The notes below the pieces were generated by a model. It had not been told where the DNA came from. It did no database searches and was given only the letters and a program-made list of their open reading frames with translations. Below, in pieces: positions 35,614 to 44,655 of a stretch of DNA of 64,000 nt. The stretch covers positions 1 through 64,000 of the forward strand of contig NZ_LXEY01000017.1 of assembly GCF_001657475.1 (NCBI RefSeq), in the 5' to 3' direction. This DNA is from Enteractinococcus helveticum. Its GTDB lineage: Bacteria; Actinomycetota; Actinomycetes; Actinomycetales; Micrococcaceae. The first letter of the stretch is position 1; every line of letters begins with the position of its first letter. Both the position numbers and the translations under genes were made by a program.

Positions 35614-36285
35614 CTACTGATGCAACTGGTGCCAATAGTTTTCCCAGCCACCGGCCGCGGTAGCATATTTGCCCGATTGCACAATCAGGCCGTGGAAACG
35701 TTGGTGTTCAGTGGTGGTGAGCTCGGATGCCAACATGGGTGCAGTGAGTGCACGTCGTGCGGCTTCGTAGCCATTGGGTACCGCGTAACCGGCTGCAGTC
35801 AGAAGCCTCCTGGCGTAATTGTCCCAGATGAACACCGGCCGCTCGTACACATATAGCATCAGCACATCTGCGGTTTCTGGCCCGATGCCATGCACCGCCA
35901 TGAGGTTGTTTCGTAACTGGTCGGTGCGCAGTTCGCCGGCAGTGGTGTAGTTTGCCAGATACCAGGTGGTGAAGTTTTTCAGATACGTGGCTTTGGCGTT
36001 CATAAACCCGGCGGGTCGGATGAGTTCTTTGAGACCATTGAAATCTACAGCGGCAATACCAGTGGGGGTCAGCAACCGATTGGCATGTAGCGCGTCGATG
36101 GCCTGTTCGACGTTTGTCCAGGCAGTGTTCTGGGTCAGGATCGCACCGACACCGATTTCGAAATGCGTTTCGGCCGGCCACCAGCTGCCTGGATCAATGG
36201 CCGCATCCAGGATCTCATACAGCCTTCGGAAAGACTCCGGTGTCGAACGTGTATCAGCCAACGGTTTTTGCAAACACCTCATCAC
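35614..36285 (-). CDS. HhH-GPD base-excision DNA repair protein (Nth-like, no Fe-S cluster)
   Basis: A 223-residue DNA glycosylase-like protein. The helix-hairpin-helix is AVHGIGPETADVLMLY (about 130-145), and the conserved Asp follows in PVFIWDNYARR. GPET replaces the GRKT of endonuclease III, so the lyase Lys is missing, which suggests a monofunctional glycosylase. The four C-terminal Fe-S cysteines are absent. ILTQNTAWTNVEQAI matches the family N-terminus. The frame overlaps the upstream phosphoesterase gene by 32 bases, so the true start may lie slightly downstream. Confidence 0.8.
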   Translation of the reverse strand: MMRCLQKPLADTRSTPESFRRLYEILDAAIDPGSWWPAETHFEIGVGAILTQNTAWTNVEQAIDALHANRLLTPTGIAAVDFNGLKELIRPAGFMNAKATYLKNFTTWYLANYTTAGELRTDQLRNNLMAVHGIGPETADVLMLYVYERPVFIWDNYARRLLTAAGYAVPNGYEAARRALTAPMLASELTTTEHQRFHGLIVQSGKYATAAGGWENYWHQLHQ

Positions 36286-37066
36286 GGTGGGTCAGTAATA
36301 ACGATGAGAACGTTACGGTCTGTGGGTAGACATCTACGATGGTTGCCCACCCATCTGCCATGCCCCGCAGGATGTCGCCCGGAGCAAAGAGATCGAAATT
36401 ATATGACGCCGCAGCCGAGACCCATACTGGAATATGTCCCAACGTCCCAGCAACCTGGTAATGGTAATGGCCCGACAAAATGGCCCGCACATCAGAATCC
36501 TTGATGACCTCATAGAGTTTGTCGGCATCTCGCAGACCCGACCCACGTTGGGCTGTTGTTGTTGAAGGGATCGGCGGATGATGGACCACCAGCAGCGTGC
36601 CGTATTTGGCAGGCTCGGCGATCATCTGGGCCAACCAGTCACGTTGTTGTTGGGTCAGATGGCCATAGTTACTCCCGACGCCGTGCGAATCTAAGCCGAT
36701 AATCCGTAGGCCCTGGACATCATGGACGGTGTCACCCAGTTCTGGACCGGAGGCGATCTTTGCCAGGTTAAAGGCTTGACCGACTGCATCAATGGGGTCG
36801 TGGTTGCCGCCAATCGCAATGAACGGGACGCCCAGTTGTTCCTGAAAATGTCCAATGTAGGCCGCTAAATCATCGTGAACATAGTGATTGCGTTGCCCAA
36901 GATCACCGGACAAGATAATGGCGGCCGGCCCCAGCGTGAGCACCCGGTCAAGGACGTCACGCATGCGGTTTGGCGTGTCCATCACATCGCGCAGCAGTCT
37001 GCCTTCTTCTACCAAGTGCAGATCGGAAATTTGAATAAGTCGCAGGGTCGGGGCAGGTGTGGTCAT
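36254..37066 (-). CDS. Metallophosphoesterase, CpdA/3',5'-cyclic-nucleotide phosphodiesterase-like
   Basis: A 270-residue hydrolase with the complete dimetal motif set: ISDLHL, LSGDLGQ, GGNHD, VVHHPP and SGHYHY. The order and spacing match the CpdA/Icc-like class III cyclic-nucleotide phosphodiesterases; the natural substrate could be cAMP or another phosphodiester. The ATG has TAGGAT 6 nt upstream, so it is probably leaderless. It is divergent from the alkaline phosphatase gene. Confidence 0.85.
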   Translation of the reverse strand: MTTPAPTLRLIQISDLHLVEEGRLLRDVMDTPNRMRDVLDRVLTLGPAAIILSGDLGQRNHYVHDDLAAYIGHFQEQLGVPFIAIGGNHDPIDAVGQAFNLAKIASGPELGDTVHDVQGLRIIGLDSHGVGSNYGHLTQQQRDWLAQMIAEPAKYGTLLVVHHPPIPSTTTAQRGSGLRDADKLYEVIKDSDVRAILSGHYHYQVAGTLGHIPVWVSAAASYNFDLFAPGDILRGMADGWATIVDVYPQTVTFSSLLLTHRDEVFAKTVG

Positions 37067-37072
37067 AAAAAT

Positions 37073-37078
37073 ATCCTA
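37073..37078 (-). promoter_or_regulatory. Leaderless -10 (TAGGAT) for the metallophosphoesterase
   Basis: On the minus strand TAGGAT is followed by ATTTTT and the ATG at 37066. No ribosome site is present. Confidence 0.55.
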
Positions 37079-37226
37079 ACGCCACATGGCGGGGTTACCC
37101 CGAATTCATAAACTTTCAACGAATCAGTGACTTCGGCGTCATGCAGCATGTTTAGTGTCTGTCAATGCGAGCTCAGGCTTGCTCAAACCACACCAGATAA
37201 ACGTGTTGCACGTAGAAAGAACTCTC

Positions 37227-39122
37227 ATGCGCAAATCACTTGCACGCGTTGTCACAGCTGTGACAACCACCTCGGTGTCTTTTGCACTGCTGGCCACCCC
37301 AGCATTTGCCGACACTGAAGTACCTGCCCCGGAAAACCACGGACCAAAAAACGTTATCTACATGATCGGCGACGGCATGGGCTACCAGCACGTCGTGAAC
37401 ACCAACGTGTACCAATCTGGTCAGTCTCGATACCAGACACAGACCAACCAGGACGGTACCGTCCAACAGGTCAACGGTGCTGCAGTTCAAGAATTCGAAG
37501 AGACCTTCGACCTCGTCGGACTGCAAACTACCCCTCACGGCGGGACCGACTACTCGCCATCGGAAGCGTGGTCAAACTTTGACTGGGCCAACCACGGCGT
37601 GACTGACTCCGCGGCTGCCGGTACCGCCATGGCCACCGGCGTCAAGACCACCAACGGTACCCTCGGGCTGCACCCAACAACCGGTGAGCACCTGACCAAC
37701 ATGTCCGAGGTTGCCGCTGAAACCGGCCGCTCCGCTGGCGTAATTTCTTCGGTGCAGTACAACCACGCAACCCCCGCCGCATTCGCAGTTTCCAACGCGT
37801 CGCGCAACAACTATCTGGAAATCGGCAAGGACATGATCGACGCCGACTACCTCGACGTTGTCATGGGCGCCGGACACCCGGAGTGGAACGACAACGGCGA
37901 ACAGCGTTCCAACCCGAACTACAATCACATTTCCAAAAACGATCTGGACCGGCTGCGTCACGGCCAGACCGACTGGGACTACGGCGAAACTGTTGACGAC
38001 TTCGAGGCCTGGGCTAACGGTGAAGACCTGCCAGAAAAGGCTTTCGGTCTAGCACAGGCTGCAACCACCCTGCAGCAGAACCGTGAAAACTCCGGTACCA
38101 ATGAAGTTGCCGGCGACCCCTTTAACACCAACGTGCCAGATCTGCCAATCATGACCGCAGGTGCCCTGAATGTTCTGGACCAGAACGACGAAGGCTTCTC
38201 TTTGATGATCGAAGGCGGCGCGATCGACTGGACCGGTCACGCAAACCAGACCGTGCGCAACATTGAAGAAACCGAAGATTTCTTCAACTCCGTTGATACG
38301 GTCATCGACTGGGTCAACGAAAACTCTTCCTGGGATGAAACCCTGGTCATAGTCACTGCAGACCACGAAACCGGTTACCTGTGGGGCGACGAAGAAGGCT
38401 TCCACCCGATCACTGGTAATGCCGGTGAAACGCCAAACGTTGGCTGGTACTCCGGGGACCACACCAACCACTTGGTCCCATTCTTCGTTCGCGGTGCCGG
38501 TGCTCAAGACATCATGTCCACCGCAACCATGGAAGACCCAGTGCGCGGCAACTACCTGGATAACGTTGACCCCATCAACACCATCTTCGAGGCATGGGAG
38601 CAAACCCAGCAGCCTGCAGAAGGTGACATCCAGATCGAAGCAGAAGTCGAAAGCTTCGATCCAAACGGTAATGGCAACACTGAAGACGGCGCGCTGACCC
38701 TATCAGTCACCCCGGGTACTGCACAGCTGGAGAACGCTCGTAACGCTGGCGACCGCCTGCGTCTGCACGGCACCCTGCCAGAAATCAAGGTCACTGACAC
38801 CCGCGCTGATGCAGCCGGATGGGCCGTATCTGGTCAGTCCTCAGACCTGACAACCGGTCGTTCAACCCTAACCGCAAACTACCTCGGCTGGCAGCCATTC
38901 GTGATGGACTCCGCCAACGGTGCTGCCCCAGGTACCGAAGTCACCGGTAAGCTGCGCGACGGCGAAGGCCTCGCTGTCCCACAGACCCTGGGTTCAGCAG
39001 ACGCTGAGACCCGTTTTGGTTCCACCAGCCTCGCCGCCGACCTGAAATTAGAAGTCCCAGTAGATACGCAAGAAGGTACCTACCAGGGTGGCCTGTCGCT
39101 GTCACTGTTCCCACTGGACTAA
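37227..39122 (+). CDS. phoA: Secreted alkaline phosphatase with WxL-like C-terminal domain
   Basis: Releases phosphate from monoesters outside the cell. The signal peptide (MRKSLARVV to ATPAFA, cleaved after residue 28) is followed by the PhoA fold: GDGMG (48-52), nucleophile motif TDSAAAG (Ser128), and zinc/magnesium ligands in EGGAIDWTGHAN, TADHETGYLW and SGDHTNH. Residues about 466-631 form an added beta domain with VTDTRADAAGWAVSGQSSDL, which resembles the WxL cell-wall-binding domain. ATG 37227 gives the signal peptide; only a weak AGAAAG precedes it. A DUF916-like gene follows. Confidence 0.9.
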   Translation: MRKSLARVVTAVTTTSVSFALLATPAFADTEVPAPENHGPKNVIYMIGDGMGYQHVVNTNVYQSGQSRYQTQTNQDGTVQQVNGAAVQEFEETFDLVGLQTTPHGGTDYSPSEAWSNFDWANHGVTDSAAAGTAMATGVKTTNGTLGLHPTTGEHLTNMSEVAAETGRSAGVISSVQYNHATPAAFAVSNASRNNYLEIGKDMIDADYLDVVMGAGHPEWNDNGEQRSNPNYNHISKNDLDRLRHGQTDWDYGETVDDFEAWANGEDLPEKAFGLAQAATTLQQNRENSGTNEVAGDPFNTNVPDLPIMTAGALNVLDQNDEGFSLMIEGGAIDWTGHANQTVRNIEETEDFFNSVDTVIDWVNENSSWDETLVIVTADHETGYLWGDEEGFHPITGNAGETPNVGWYSGDHTNHLVPFFVRGAGAQDIMSTATMEDPVRGNYLDNVDPINTIFEAWEQTQQPAEGDIQIEAEVESFDPNGNGNTEDGALTLSVTPGTAQLENARNAGDRLRLHGTLPEIKVTDTRADAAGWAVSGQSSDLTTGRSTLTANYLGWQPFVMDSANGAAPGTEVTGKLRDGEGLAVPQTLGSADAETRFGSTSLAADLKLEVPVDTQEGTYQGGLSLSLFPLD

Positions 39123-39201
39123 CACAGCACTGCTCGCCCTGTAATTGATCAACGCTGCGGCCGGGGCATTTCGCTCCGGCCACAGCCATATCTAGAGACG
39201 C

Positions 39202-40239
39202 ATGAAACATATACACACTTTTCGTTCTGTCGCAGCTACCTCATTAGCGCTTCTCCTGTCTGGCCTCGCTACGATCCCGGCCCACGCCGAGACCGAATCT
39301 GAAGAGATCGTTTTCTCCCTAACCCCCGCCGAAACCGAAGACCACCCGGATGACCGAGTATCCATCCGCGCTGAAATTGACCCCGGTGCTAGCTACAGCG
39401 ACTCCGTGACGCTGAACAACTACACCGAACAACCTGTGACCTTCCAACTCACAGCAGCAGATGGCATGACCTCGGAATCCGGGGCCTTTGACGTGCTGAG
39501 TCCCGATGCAGCATCTGAAGGTGCCGGGACCTGGTTTGAACTGGAACAAGAAACCATCACCGTAGCAGCCGAAGATGAAGCCACCGTTGATTTCACCGTC
39601 ACGGTGCCCGACAACGCCACCCCGGGAGATCACCCCGCCGGTATAACTGCCTCACTTGCGGAACAGGCCGAAGAGCTCAACGTCCTCTCCCGCGTCGGGG
39701 TACGCACCCACCTGCGCGTCACCGGCGATATTGTGCCAACGTTGCAGATCGACGATATTGAGACCACCTACTCACCATCATGGAATCCCTTTGCCCCAGG
39801 TGAGGTGACCACCCGGTATTCGGTTACCAATGCCGGCAACGTGCGCTTGGGTACCGATACCACCGTGGCCACCTCCGGGCTGTTCGGGTGGAATTACGTC
39901 AGCTCGTCTATCGGCGAGGTTCGTGAAATCCTGCCCGGCGATACGATGAGTTTTGAAACCACCAACGAGCATGTATGGCCACTGGTCTTTGGTTCGGTGG
40001 ATCTGGAAGCCGTGCCGAAGATTGTTGGCGACGACGAGATTGATGCTGAGTTGGTTTCCACGACGCATTCCGAAACGATCGTATTGATCTCGTGGGTCTG
40101 GCTGATCATCGTTGTGCTCATCATTGGCGCGATTATTCTGGCCATCTGGCAACGCAAGCGTCGGGCAGCCAAATTCGAAGCCGCCGTCGCTACGGCCGCA
40201 AAGAAGCAGACTGAACAGCAGCCCACACCGGTTGCTTAA
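39202..40239 (+). CDS. DUF916-like (WxL-associated) membrane-anchored protein
   Basis: A 345-residue protein. A signal peptide (to PAHA, about residue 29) leads to two immunoglobulin-like beta domains: the first with DPGASYSDSVTLNNYTEQPVTFQLTAADGM and VPDNATPGDHPAGI, typical of DUF916/WxL-interacting proteins, the second about 185-285. One C-terminal membrane helix (about 295-315) is followed by a basic cytoplasmic tail. In Firmicutes such proteins tether WxL-domain partners at the cell surface; here the likely partner is the upstream alkaline phosphatase, 79 bases away. Confidence 0.75.
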   Translation: MKHIHTFRSVAATSLALLLSGLATIPAHAETESEEIVFSLTPAETEDHPDDRVSIRAEIDPGASYSDSVTLNNYTEQPVTFQLTAADGMTSESGAFDVLSPDAASEGAGTWFELEQETITVAAEDEATVDFTVTVPDNATPGDHPAGITASLAEQAEELNVLSRVGVRTHLRVTGDIVPTLQIDDIETTYSPSWNPFAPGEVTTRYSVTNAGNVRLGTDTTVATSGLFGWNYVSSSIGEVREILPGDTMSFETTNEHVWPLVFGSVDLEAVPKIVGDDEIDAELVSTTHSETIVLISWVWLIIVVLIIGAIILAIWQRKRRAAKFEAAVATAAKKQTEQQPTPVA

Positions 40240-40340
40240 ATTGCTCTGGAGTTTACCGGGGCGCAATATTGCGGCCACGCAAAGCCACTAGGTTGGAAAC
40301 CGTTCCAGTGACCTAGGGAACGCTCCAAAGTGACATGATG

Positions 40341-40378
40341 CACCAATGGTCAGGCTCGCAACAGCCTGACCATTGGTG
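40341..40378. terminator. Bidirectional terminator
   Basis: Perfect 16-base arms (40341-40356, 40363-40378) around CGCAAC, followed by TTTAAT. It lies between the convergent DUF916-like gene and the lipoprotein gene. Confidence 0.8.
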
Positions 40379-40386
40379 TTTAATCC

Positions 40387-41181
40387 TTAGTCAAGTTGGG
40401 CTATAGCCGAGGCCAAGACTGCCTCGCTGATGTCGGTAAATTCCGGGTCAGCGATTTCTTCACTGCCAATAAACGCCACCATGATCGCATAGCCCTCATG
40501 CTCGGTCATCACCGTTAGTGCGGTAGTGGACTGACCTTCGGGATCATCAGCGGGATAGCGCTGCCATAGCAGTCCAGTTCCCGAGTCGGTTTCAACTGCT
40601 TGGGCGGTGAACGTGTAGGGCAATTCGGCCCAATCGGGTTCTGATTCATCGGCCAGCAACATCGTAATGTCGTTGCAGTTGGCCGTGATCTGCTCAACTG
40701 CTTGCTGGTGGGCAGCGACTTCGTCGGCGGCCTTAGCAGAGCCACCGGTGTCCTCGGTAATACCGGCGATTTCAATGCTACCGGCACCGGAGAAATTCGA
40801 CCGGGTGAAATCCACCCTCGTTACTGACTCTGATGAGGCCTGGATGGGTGACCAGTCGAGTTCGGCAATCGGGGCGGCACAGCTGGCCGGTTCAACGTTG
40901 AGTTGTTGAGCCGCATCCGTGCGTTCCGCGGCGGCTTCGCGCACGCTGGTGATTTCGGCGTCGGAGGCGGCTTGGGCCTGGTCGAATCCTAGTTCCATGG
41001 CCATCGCAGTGGCACTGCCGGCTGCCCGTTGGTCTGGGCGTGCATCGGCGGTCATCAGACTATCGAGCTGATTGGCCTGGTCGTCGTCGGGGGCGTCGTC
41101 ATCCGAGGAACACCCGACCAGCCCGAGTGTGGCTACCGAGAGCACGGTCAGGGTTTTGGTGATCTTACCGAGGGTTGTCAT
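40387..41181 (-). CDS. Secreted lipoprotein, sensor-domain-like
   Basis: A 264-residue protein. A hydrophobic signal ends in the lipobox LVGC (Cys at about residue 24), followed by an Asp-rich linker. The mature domain has two cysteines (ASCAAPIAELDW and TANCND) and the beta-rich pattern of mycobacterial PknH-type extracellular sensor and related lipoprotein domains; the match is not strong. ATG 41181 gives the signal sequence. It overlaps the CopD/CtaG gene by 17 bases and ends the copper/haem cluster. Confidence 0.65.
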   Translation of the reverse strand: MTTLGKITKTLTVLSVATLGLVGCSSDDDAPDDDQANQLDSLMTADARPDQRAAGSATAMAMELGFDQAQAASDAEITSVREAAAERTDAAQQLNVEPASCAAPIAELDWSPIQASSESVTRVDFTRSNFSGAGSIEIAGITEDTGGSAKAADEVAAHQQAVEQITANCNDITMLLADESEPDWAELPYTFTAQAVETDSGTGLLWQRYPADDPEGQSTTALTVMTEHEGYAIMVAFIGSEEIADPEFTDISEAVLASAIAQLD

Positions 41182-43276
41182 GGGTGGTGGGCTCCTGGGA
41201 TGCGGCCATGCGGGCGTAGTATTCGTTGAGTTCATCAAGGTCGGCGTCGCCGTATTTATCTACGCGGGCGTCGCGGCGTTTGGCGTGCTGGACATCTTCG
41301 GTGCGCCAGCGATACAACACGATCAGGACCATGGCCACGGTTGGGAATTCACCGGTGCCCCACATGATCAGCCCGCCGGCCTTTTGATCATCAATGGCCG
41401 GTAGCCCCCAGTCGCGTCCGATCGAGGAGAACCATTCGGCCATCAGCAGCGAGTCCGAGCCGGTCAGTGCCACGGCGATGAACGCGTGGAAGACCATGGT
41501 GGCAATCAGCACCACCAGGCGCAGCGGGTAGGTTGGCCGGTTAGGTAGCGGGTCGATCCCGATCATCACGGAGGCAAAGATGAATCCGGTAAGCAAGAAG
41601 TGCACGTTCATCAGTTCGTGGCCGATGTGATAACGCAGCGCAAATTCAAAGACCGGGGTGAAGTAGAAGATCACCAGCGAGCCAGCGAAGTTCACGGCTG
41701 CAAAAATCGGGTGGGTAATGACCTTGGAGTACTTGGAGTTCAGGACAGCAAGCATGTATTCACGCGGGCCCCGGGTGCCATCCTTGCGCGATTCCATGCT
41801 GCGCATGGCCAAGGTGATGGGCGCCCCCAGCACCAAGAAGATGGGGATGAGCATGGTCAGGATCATGTGGTTGACCATGTGCGCGGAGAACAACACCAGA
41901 CCGTAGATCGCCGGGGCGCTGGAGGTGTCCCAGAGCAGTATGGCCAGTCCGATGAAGAAGAAGATGGTGCGGACAATGGGCCATTTGTCTCCGCGGGCTG
42001 CCAGTTTGCGCAGGGCACGGATGTACCAGATGGCTAAGAAGATCACGACGGCGACCCACAACCAGTTGAAGCGCCACTCGGTGATCCACCGGACGGCGGT
42101 TAGTTCTGGTGGCAGTTCGTATTTGGTGGTGATCCGTGCCGGGGAGGCATCCGGTGGGATTTCTTCGGGCTTGGGTGGCTCGGATTTGCCCAGAATGCTG
42201 GCGGTGGTCATGACGCCGATCATGATCACGACTTCAACGGCGATCAAACGCCACAGGATCTTGCGGGCGTTTGCCGGTGGCTGGGTGGTGCCGGTTTTCA
42301 ACCGTGGAATAACACGCACCCGGTGGGCTAGGCCAATGAGCCCCAGCACAACGGTCAGGGCGCCTTTGAGCAGGACCATCTGCCCGTAGGGTGCCATGAA
42401 GTGTTCGATACTGTCCATGCGGATGGCCGCATTGGCCACCCCGGAGGCAGCGACCAGGGCGATGGCCACACCGGCTATCGCGGAGTACCTGCTCAACACG
42501 GTGTAGATCAATGGCTGGGTGTGGCCCTTTTTGATCTTGGGTTTCAGCTGTGAGGTGCCGGTCAGTGTTGGGGCCAGCATGGCCAGCAGCACCAGTCCTC
42601 CGACCCACAGCAGCACCCCGAGCAGGTGTAGACCGATTGAGTTGACCGCGGCGAAGTGATCATCACCCGATGACGAGTGCCCCACCAGCGCCAGCGGGAC
42701 GATCCCCAACAGTGCCATAAACGCACCCCAGGCCATGCCCGTTGGGGTGCGCACCGCAAAGATCAGGCTGGTGACGACGGCGGCGATGATCGTCATCCAG
42801 AACCAGGCCCGCCCCACGGCGATGGCCAGCACATAGTCCAGCATGCCCGAGGAGAAGCCTTCGGAAGTGTTGACCGGCATCCCGGCGACGTCCGAGTAGG
42901 TAAAGATAATCTGGGCGATCGCGCTGAATGTCCAGATGATCGCCGACACCCCGGCAATTTTCAGGGCGCGGGTATAGGCCGGGTGTTCTGTGGCGTCGTC
43001 GGCCACCGGTCTGCCGCGCTTGGGCATCGCCGTGAAGCGCGGCAGAATGATGGCCGCAAACATCAACGCCCCGAAGGTCAGCGACCAGGCCATGTTGTGG
43101 ATAATCTTGGTCGCTGGCAGGGCCCAGCGAGTCAGCGCACCGGGGTCGGACAGTTGTTGGACGGCCGTCACGCCCGAGGAGATCCCGATGACGATTAAAA
43201 ACGCGACGCCGGTGATCACCGCAACCGGCCATAGCCAGTTGGGTGACTGCGTCGTGGGGGTAGTAGTTTTCGTCAA
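41165..43276 (-). CDS. CopD-like copper resistance / CtaG-type cytochrome oxidase assembly fusion
   Basis: A 703-residue membrane protein of about 14-16 helices. The N-terminal half (about 20-330) resembles CopD/YcnJ copper transport proteins (VGHSSSGDDHFAAVNSIGLHLLGVLLWVGG). The C-terminal half (about 385-650) resembles the caa3 oxidase assembly factor CtaG (FSAHMVNHMILTMLIPIFLVLGAPITLAMR, HIGHELMNVHFLLTGF). Such fusions are common in Micrococcales. TTG 43276 follows AAGGAG by 5 bases and begins 17 bases after the DyP gene. It should move copper across the membrane for oxidase maturation. Confidence 0.88.
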   Translation of the reverse strand: MTKTTTPTTQSPNWLWPVAVITGVAFLIVIGISSGVTAVQQLSDPGALTRWALPATKIIHNMAWSLTFGALMFAAIILPRFTAMPKRGRPVADDATEHPAYTRALKIAGVSAIIWTFSAIAQIIFTYSDVAGMPVNTSEGFSSGMLDYVLAIAVGRAWFWMTIIAAVVTSLIFAVRTPTGMAWGAFMALLGIVPLALVGHSSSGDDHFAAVNSIGLHLLGVLLWVGGLVLLAMLAPTLTGTSQLKPKIKKGHTQPLIYTVLSRYSAIAGVAIALVAASGVANAAIRMDSIEHFMAPYGQMVLLKGALTVVLGLIGLAHRVRVIPRLKTGTTQPPANARKILWRLIAVEVVIMIGVMTTASILGKSEPPKPEEIPPDASPARITTKYELPPELTAVRWITEWRFNWLWVAVVIFLAIWYIRALRKLAARGDKWPIVRTIFFFIGLAILLWDTSSAPAIYGLVLFSAHMVNHMILTMLIPIFLVLGAPITLAMRSMESRKDGTRGPREYMLAVLNSKYSKVITHPIFAAVNFAGSLVIFYFTPVFEFALRYHIGHELMNVHFLLTGFIFASVMIGIDPLPNRPTYPLRLVVLIATMVFHAFIAVALTGSDSLLMAEWFSSIGRDWGLPAIDDQKAGGLIMWGTGEFPTVAMVLIVLYRWRTEDVQHAKRRDARVDKYGDADLDELNEYYARMAASQEPTTHDNPR

Positions 43277-43293
43277 CGGTACTCCTTGGGGTG

Positions 43294-44640
43294 CTAGGCG
43301 AACAGTGCTTCGCCAATATAGCCATCCGGTTGGCAACCCGGCGGCACGGCAAATACGGCCGAGCCGATGGGGATGGTCCACAGGTTCAGGTGGTCGGTTT
43401 CGGCCAGCCGGTCCTGAATCGGGGTGTATTGCTGTTCGACGTCGCACTGGAAGGCCACGAAGATCAGCCCGGATTGCGATACTCCGGTTTGGCCGTGCAG
43501 CGTGTCGCCGGAGGCTGCCGGTTGTTCATCATAGTTGAAGCTGCGCCGAAACATAGCTTCGTCCGGGTCATCCGACCGTGCACGGCGAATGTGGGAGATA
43601 TCCGAGATCACCGGGAATCCGGATGGCCCGAGTGCTTCGAAATCGGGCGCATCGTGTTCGTGTTCTCCGGTCAGTGGTGCCCCGGAGCCCAGGGTGCGCC
43701 CGACCACGCCTTCTTGGGCGGGGCGGTCCAGTTCGTCCCACTCGTCCACGTTCATCGCAATGCGTCGGATCACCATCGAGGTGCCGTTGTCGATCCACGG
43801 TTGCAGGTTCTTGGTGCCGCCACCGTCGCCTTGACCGACACCCCAGATAATGCGTTCAGCACGTTCTGACCCTGGTTCAGGGTTGCCGGTGCCATCAATC
43901 TGGCCGAACAGATTGCGCATGGTGGTGTTATCGGGCCGGGACGCGCGAGCGTGCGTGAAACCACTTTGCACCCAGGCGACCGTGGCAAAGGCGCGGGCAT
44001 CCTTGAGCAGCATGCGCCGTGCGTGGGCCACTGAGAGTGGATCATCGCCTTGAATTTGGATGACGACGTCGCCACCCGTATAGGCCGGGTCCAGTTGGTC
44101 GATGCCGTAGGTCGGTAAGGGTTTCAGCCACGCGGGTTTCAGTTCGGGGCGGGTGCGGTCAAAGACCTCCGAGCCAAATCCGAAGGTGACTGTCAGGCGT
44201 GCCGGGGCCGCTGCGAGTTCTTCATCCAGATCGGCCAGTGCTCCTCTGCCCTGCGTCAGCCGTGCGGCGTCGTCGGTGAGTAAGCGCATCATGGAAGACA
44301 GCCGGTCGGCGTCGGTATCGTCTTTGAGGTTCAGCCCGATATAGATGGCGTGGGCTTGTTGCGGGGTGTCCACCCCGGCTTGGCGGGGACCGTAGAAGGC
44401 AATCGTGTCCGTGCCGTAGGGGTGGGAGACGGTCACCTGGGTATTGGCTACCCCGGGGCTAACGTCTACGGGTTGTTGGAGATCACCGGGTGCGGCGGGG
44501 GCCGCGGTCGATGCCACAGAGTATCCTGCTGCGGCACCGACCAGGCCACCACCAACGACTCCCCCGGCGCCCAACAGCAATCCGCGCCGCGAAACACCCC
44601 GGGTGGGTTGCCTTTCGGTGGAATGATTCGTGTTGGTCAC
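43294..44640 (-). CDS. Tat-exported DyP-type haem peroxidase (EfeB-like)
   Basis: A 448-residue protein. The twin-arginine signal VSRRGLLLGAGGVVGG (about 16-31) ends near residue 48. The DyP motif FGQIDGTGNPEP carries the distal Asp, and the proximal haem His lies in VISDISHIRRA. The EfeB subgroup is often part of the EfeUOB iron system, but here it sits among copper genes and no efeU or efeO is near. GTG start; AAGGA lies 14 bases upstream. Confidence 0.92.
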   Translation of the reverse strand: MTNTNHSTERQPTRGVSRRGLLLGAGGVVGGGLVGAAAGYSVASTAAPAAPGDLQQPVDVSPGVANTQVTVSHPYGTDTIAFYGPRQAGVDTPQQAHAIYIGLNLKDDTDADRLSSMMRLLTDDAARLTQGRGALADLDEELAAAPARLTVTFGFGSEVFDRTRPELKPAWLKPLPTYGIDQLDPAYTGGDVVIQIQGDDPLSVAHARRMLLKDARAFATVAWVQSGFTHARASRPDNTTMRNLFGQIDGTGNPEPGSERAERIIWGVGQGDGGGTKNLQPWIDNGTSMVIRRIAMNVDEWDELDRPAQEGVVGRTLGSGAPLTGEHEHDAPDFEALGPSGFPVISDISHIRRARSDDPDEAMFRRSFNYDEQPAASGDTLHGQTGVSQSGLIFVAFQCDVEQQYTPIQDRLAETDHLNLWTIPIGSAVFAVPPGCQPDGYIGEALFA

Positions 44641-44655
44641 TGGGTATCGTCGTCC

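Noticed and set aside
28723..37000. Prophage or integrative element inserted at tRNA-Gly
   Set aside because: I looked for a repeat of the tRNA 3' end, an integrase and structural genes and found none; only the holin-like gene is phage-like.
37067..37226. PhoP box in the gap between the metallophosphoesterase and the alkaline phosphatase
   Set aside because: TTCATAAACTTTCAACGAATC has loose TTCAN repeats but does not match a known actinobacterial Pho box well enough.
41165..43447. Longer 760-residue start for the CopD/CtaG gene
   Set aside because: The first 57 codons overlap the DyP coding sequence and lack a ribosome site; TTG 43276 follows AAGGAG.
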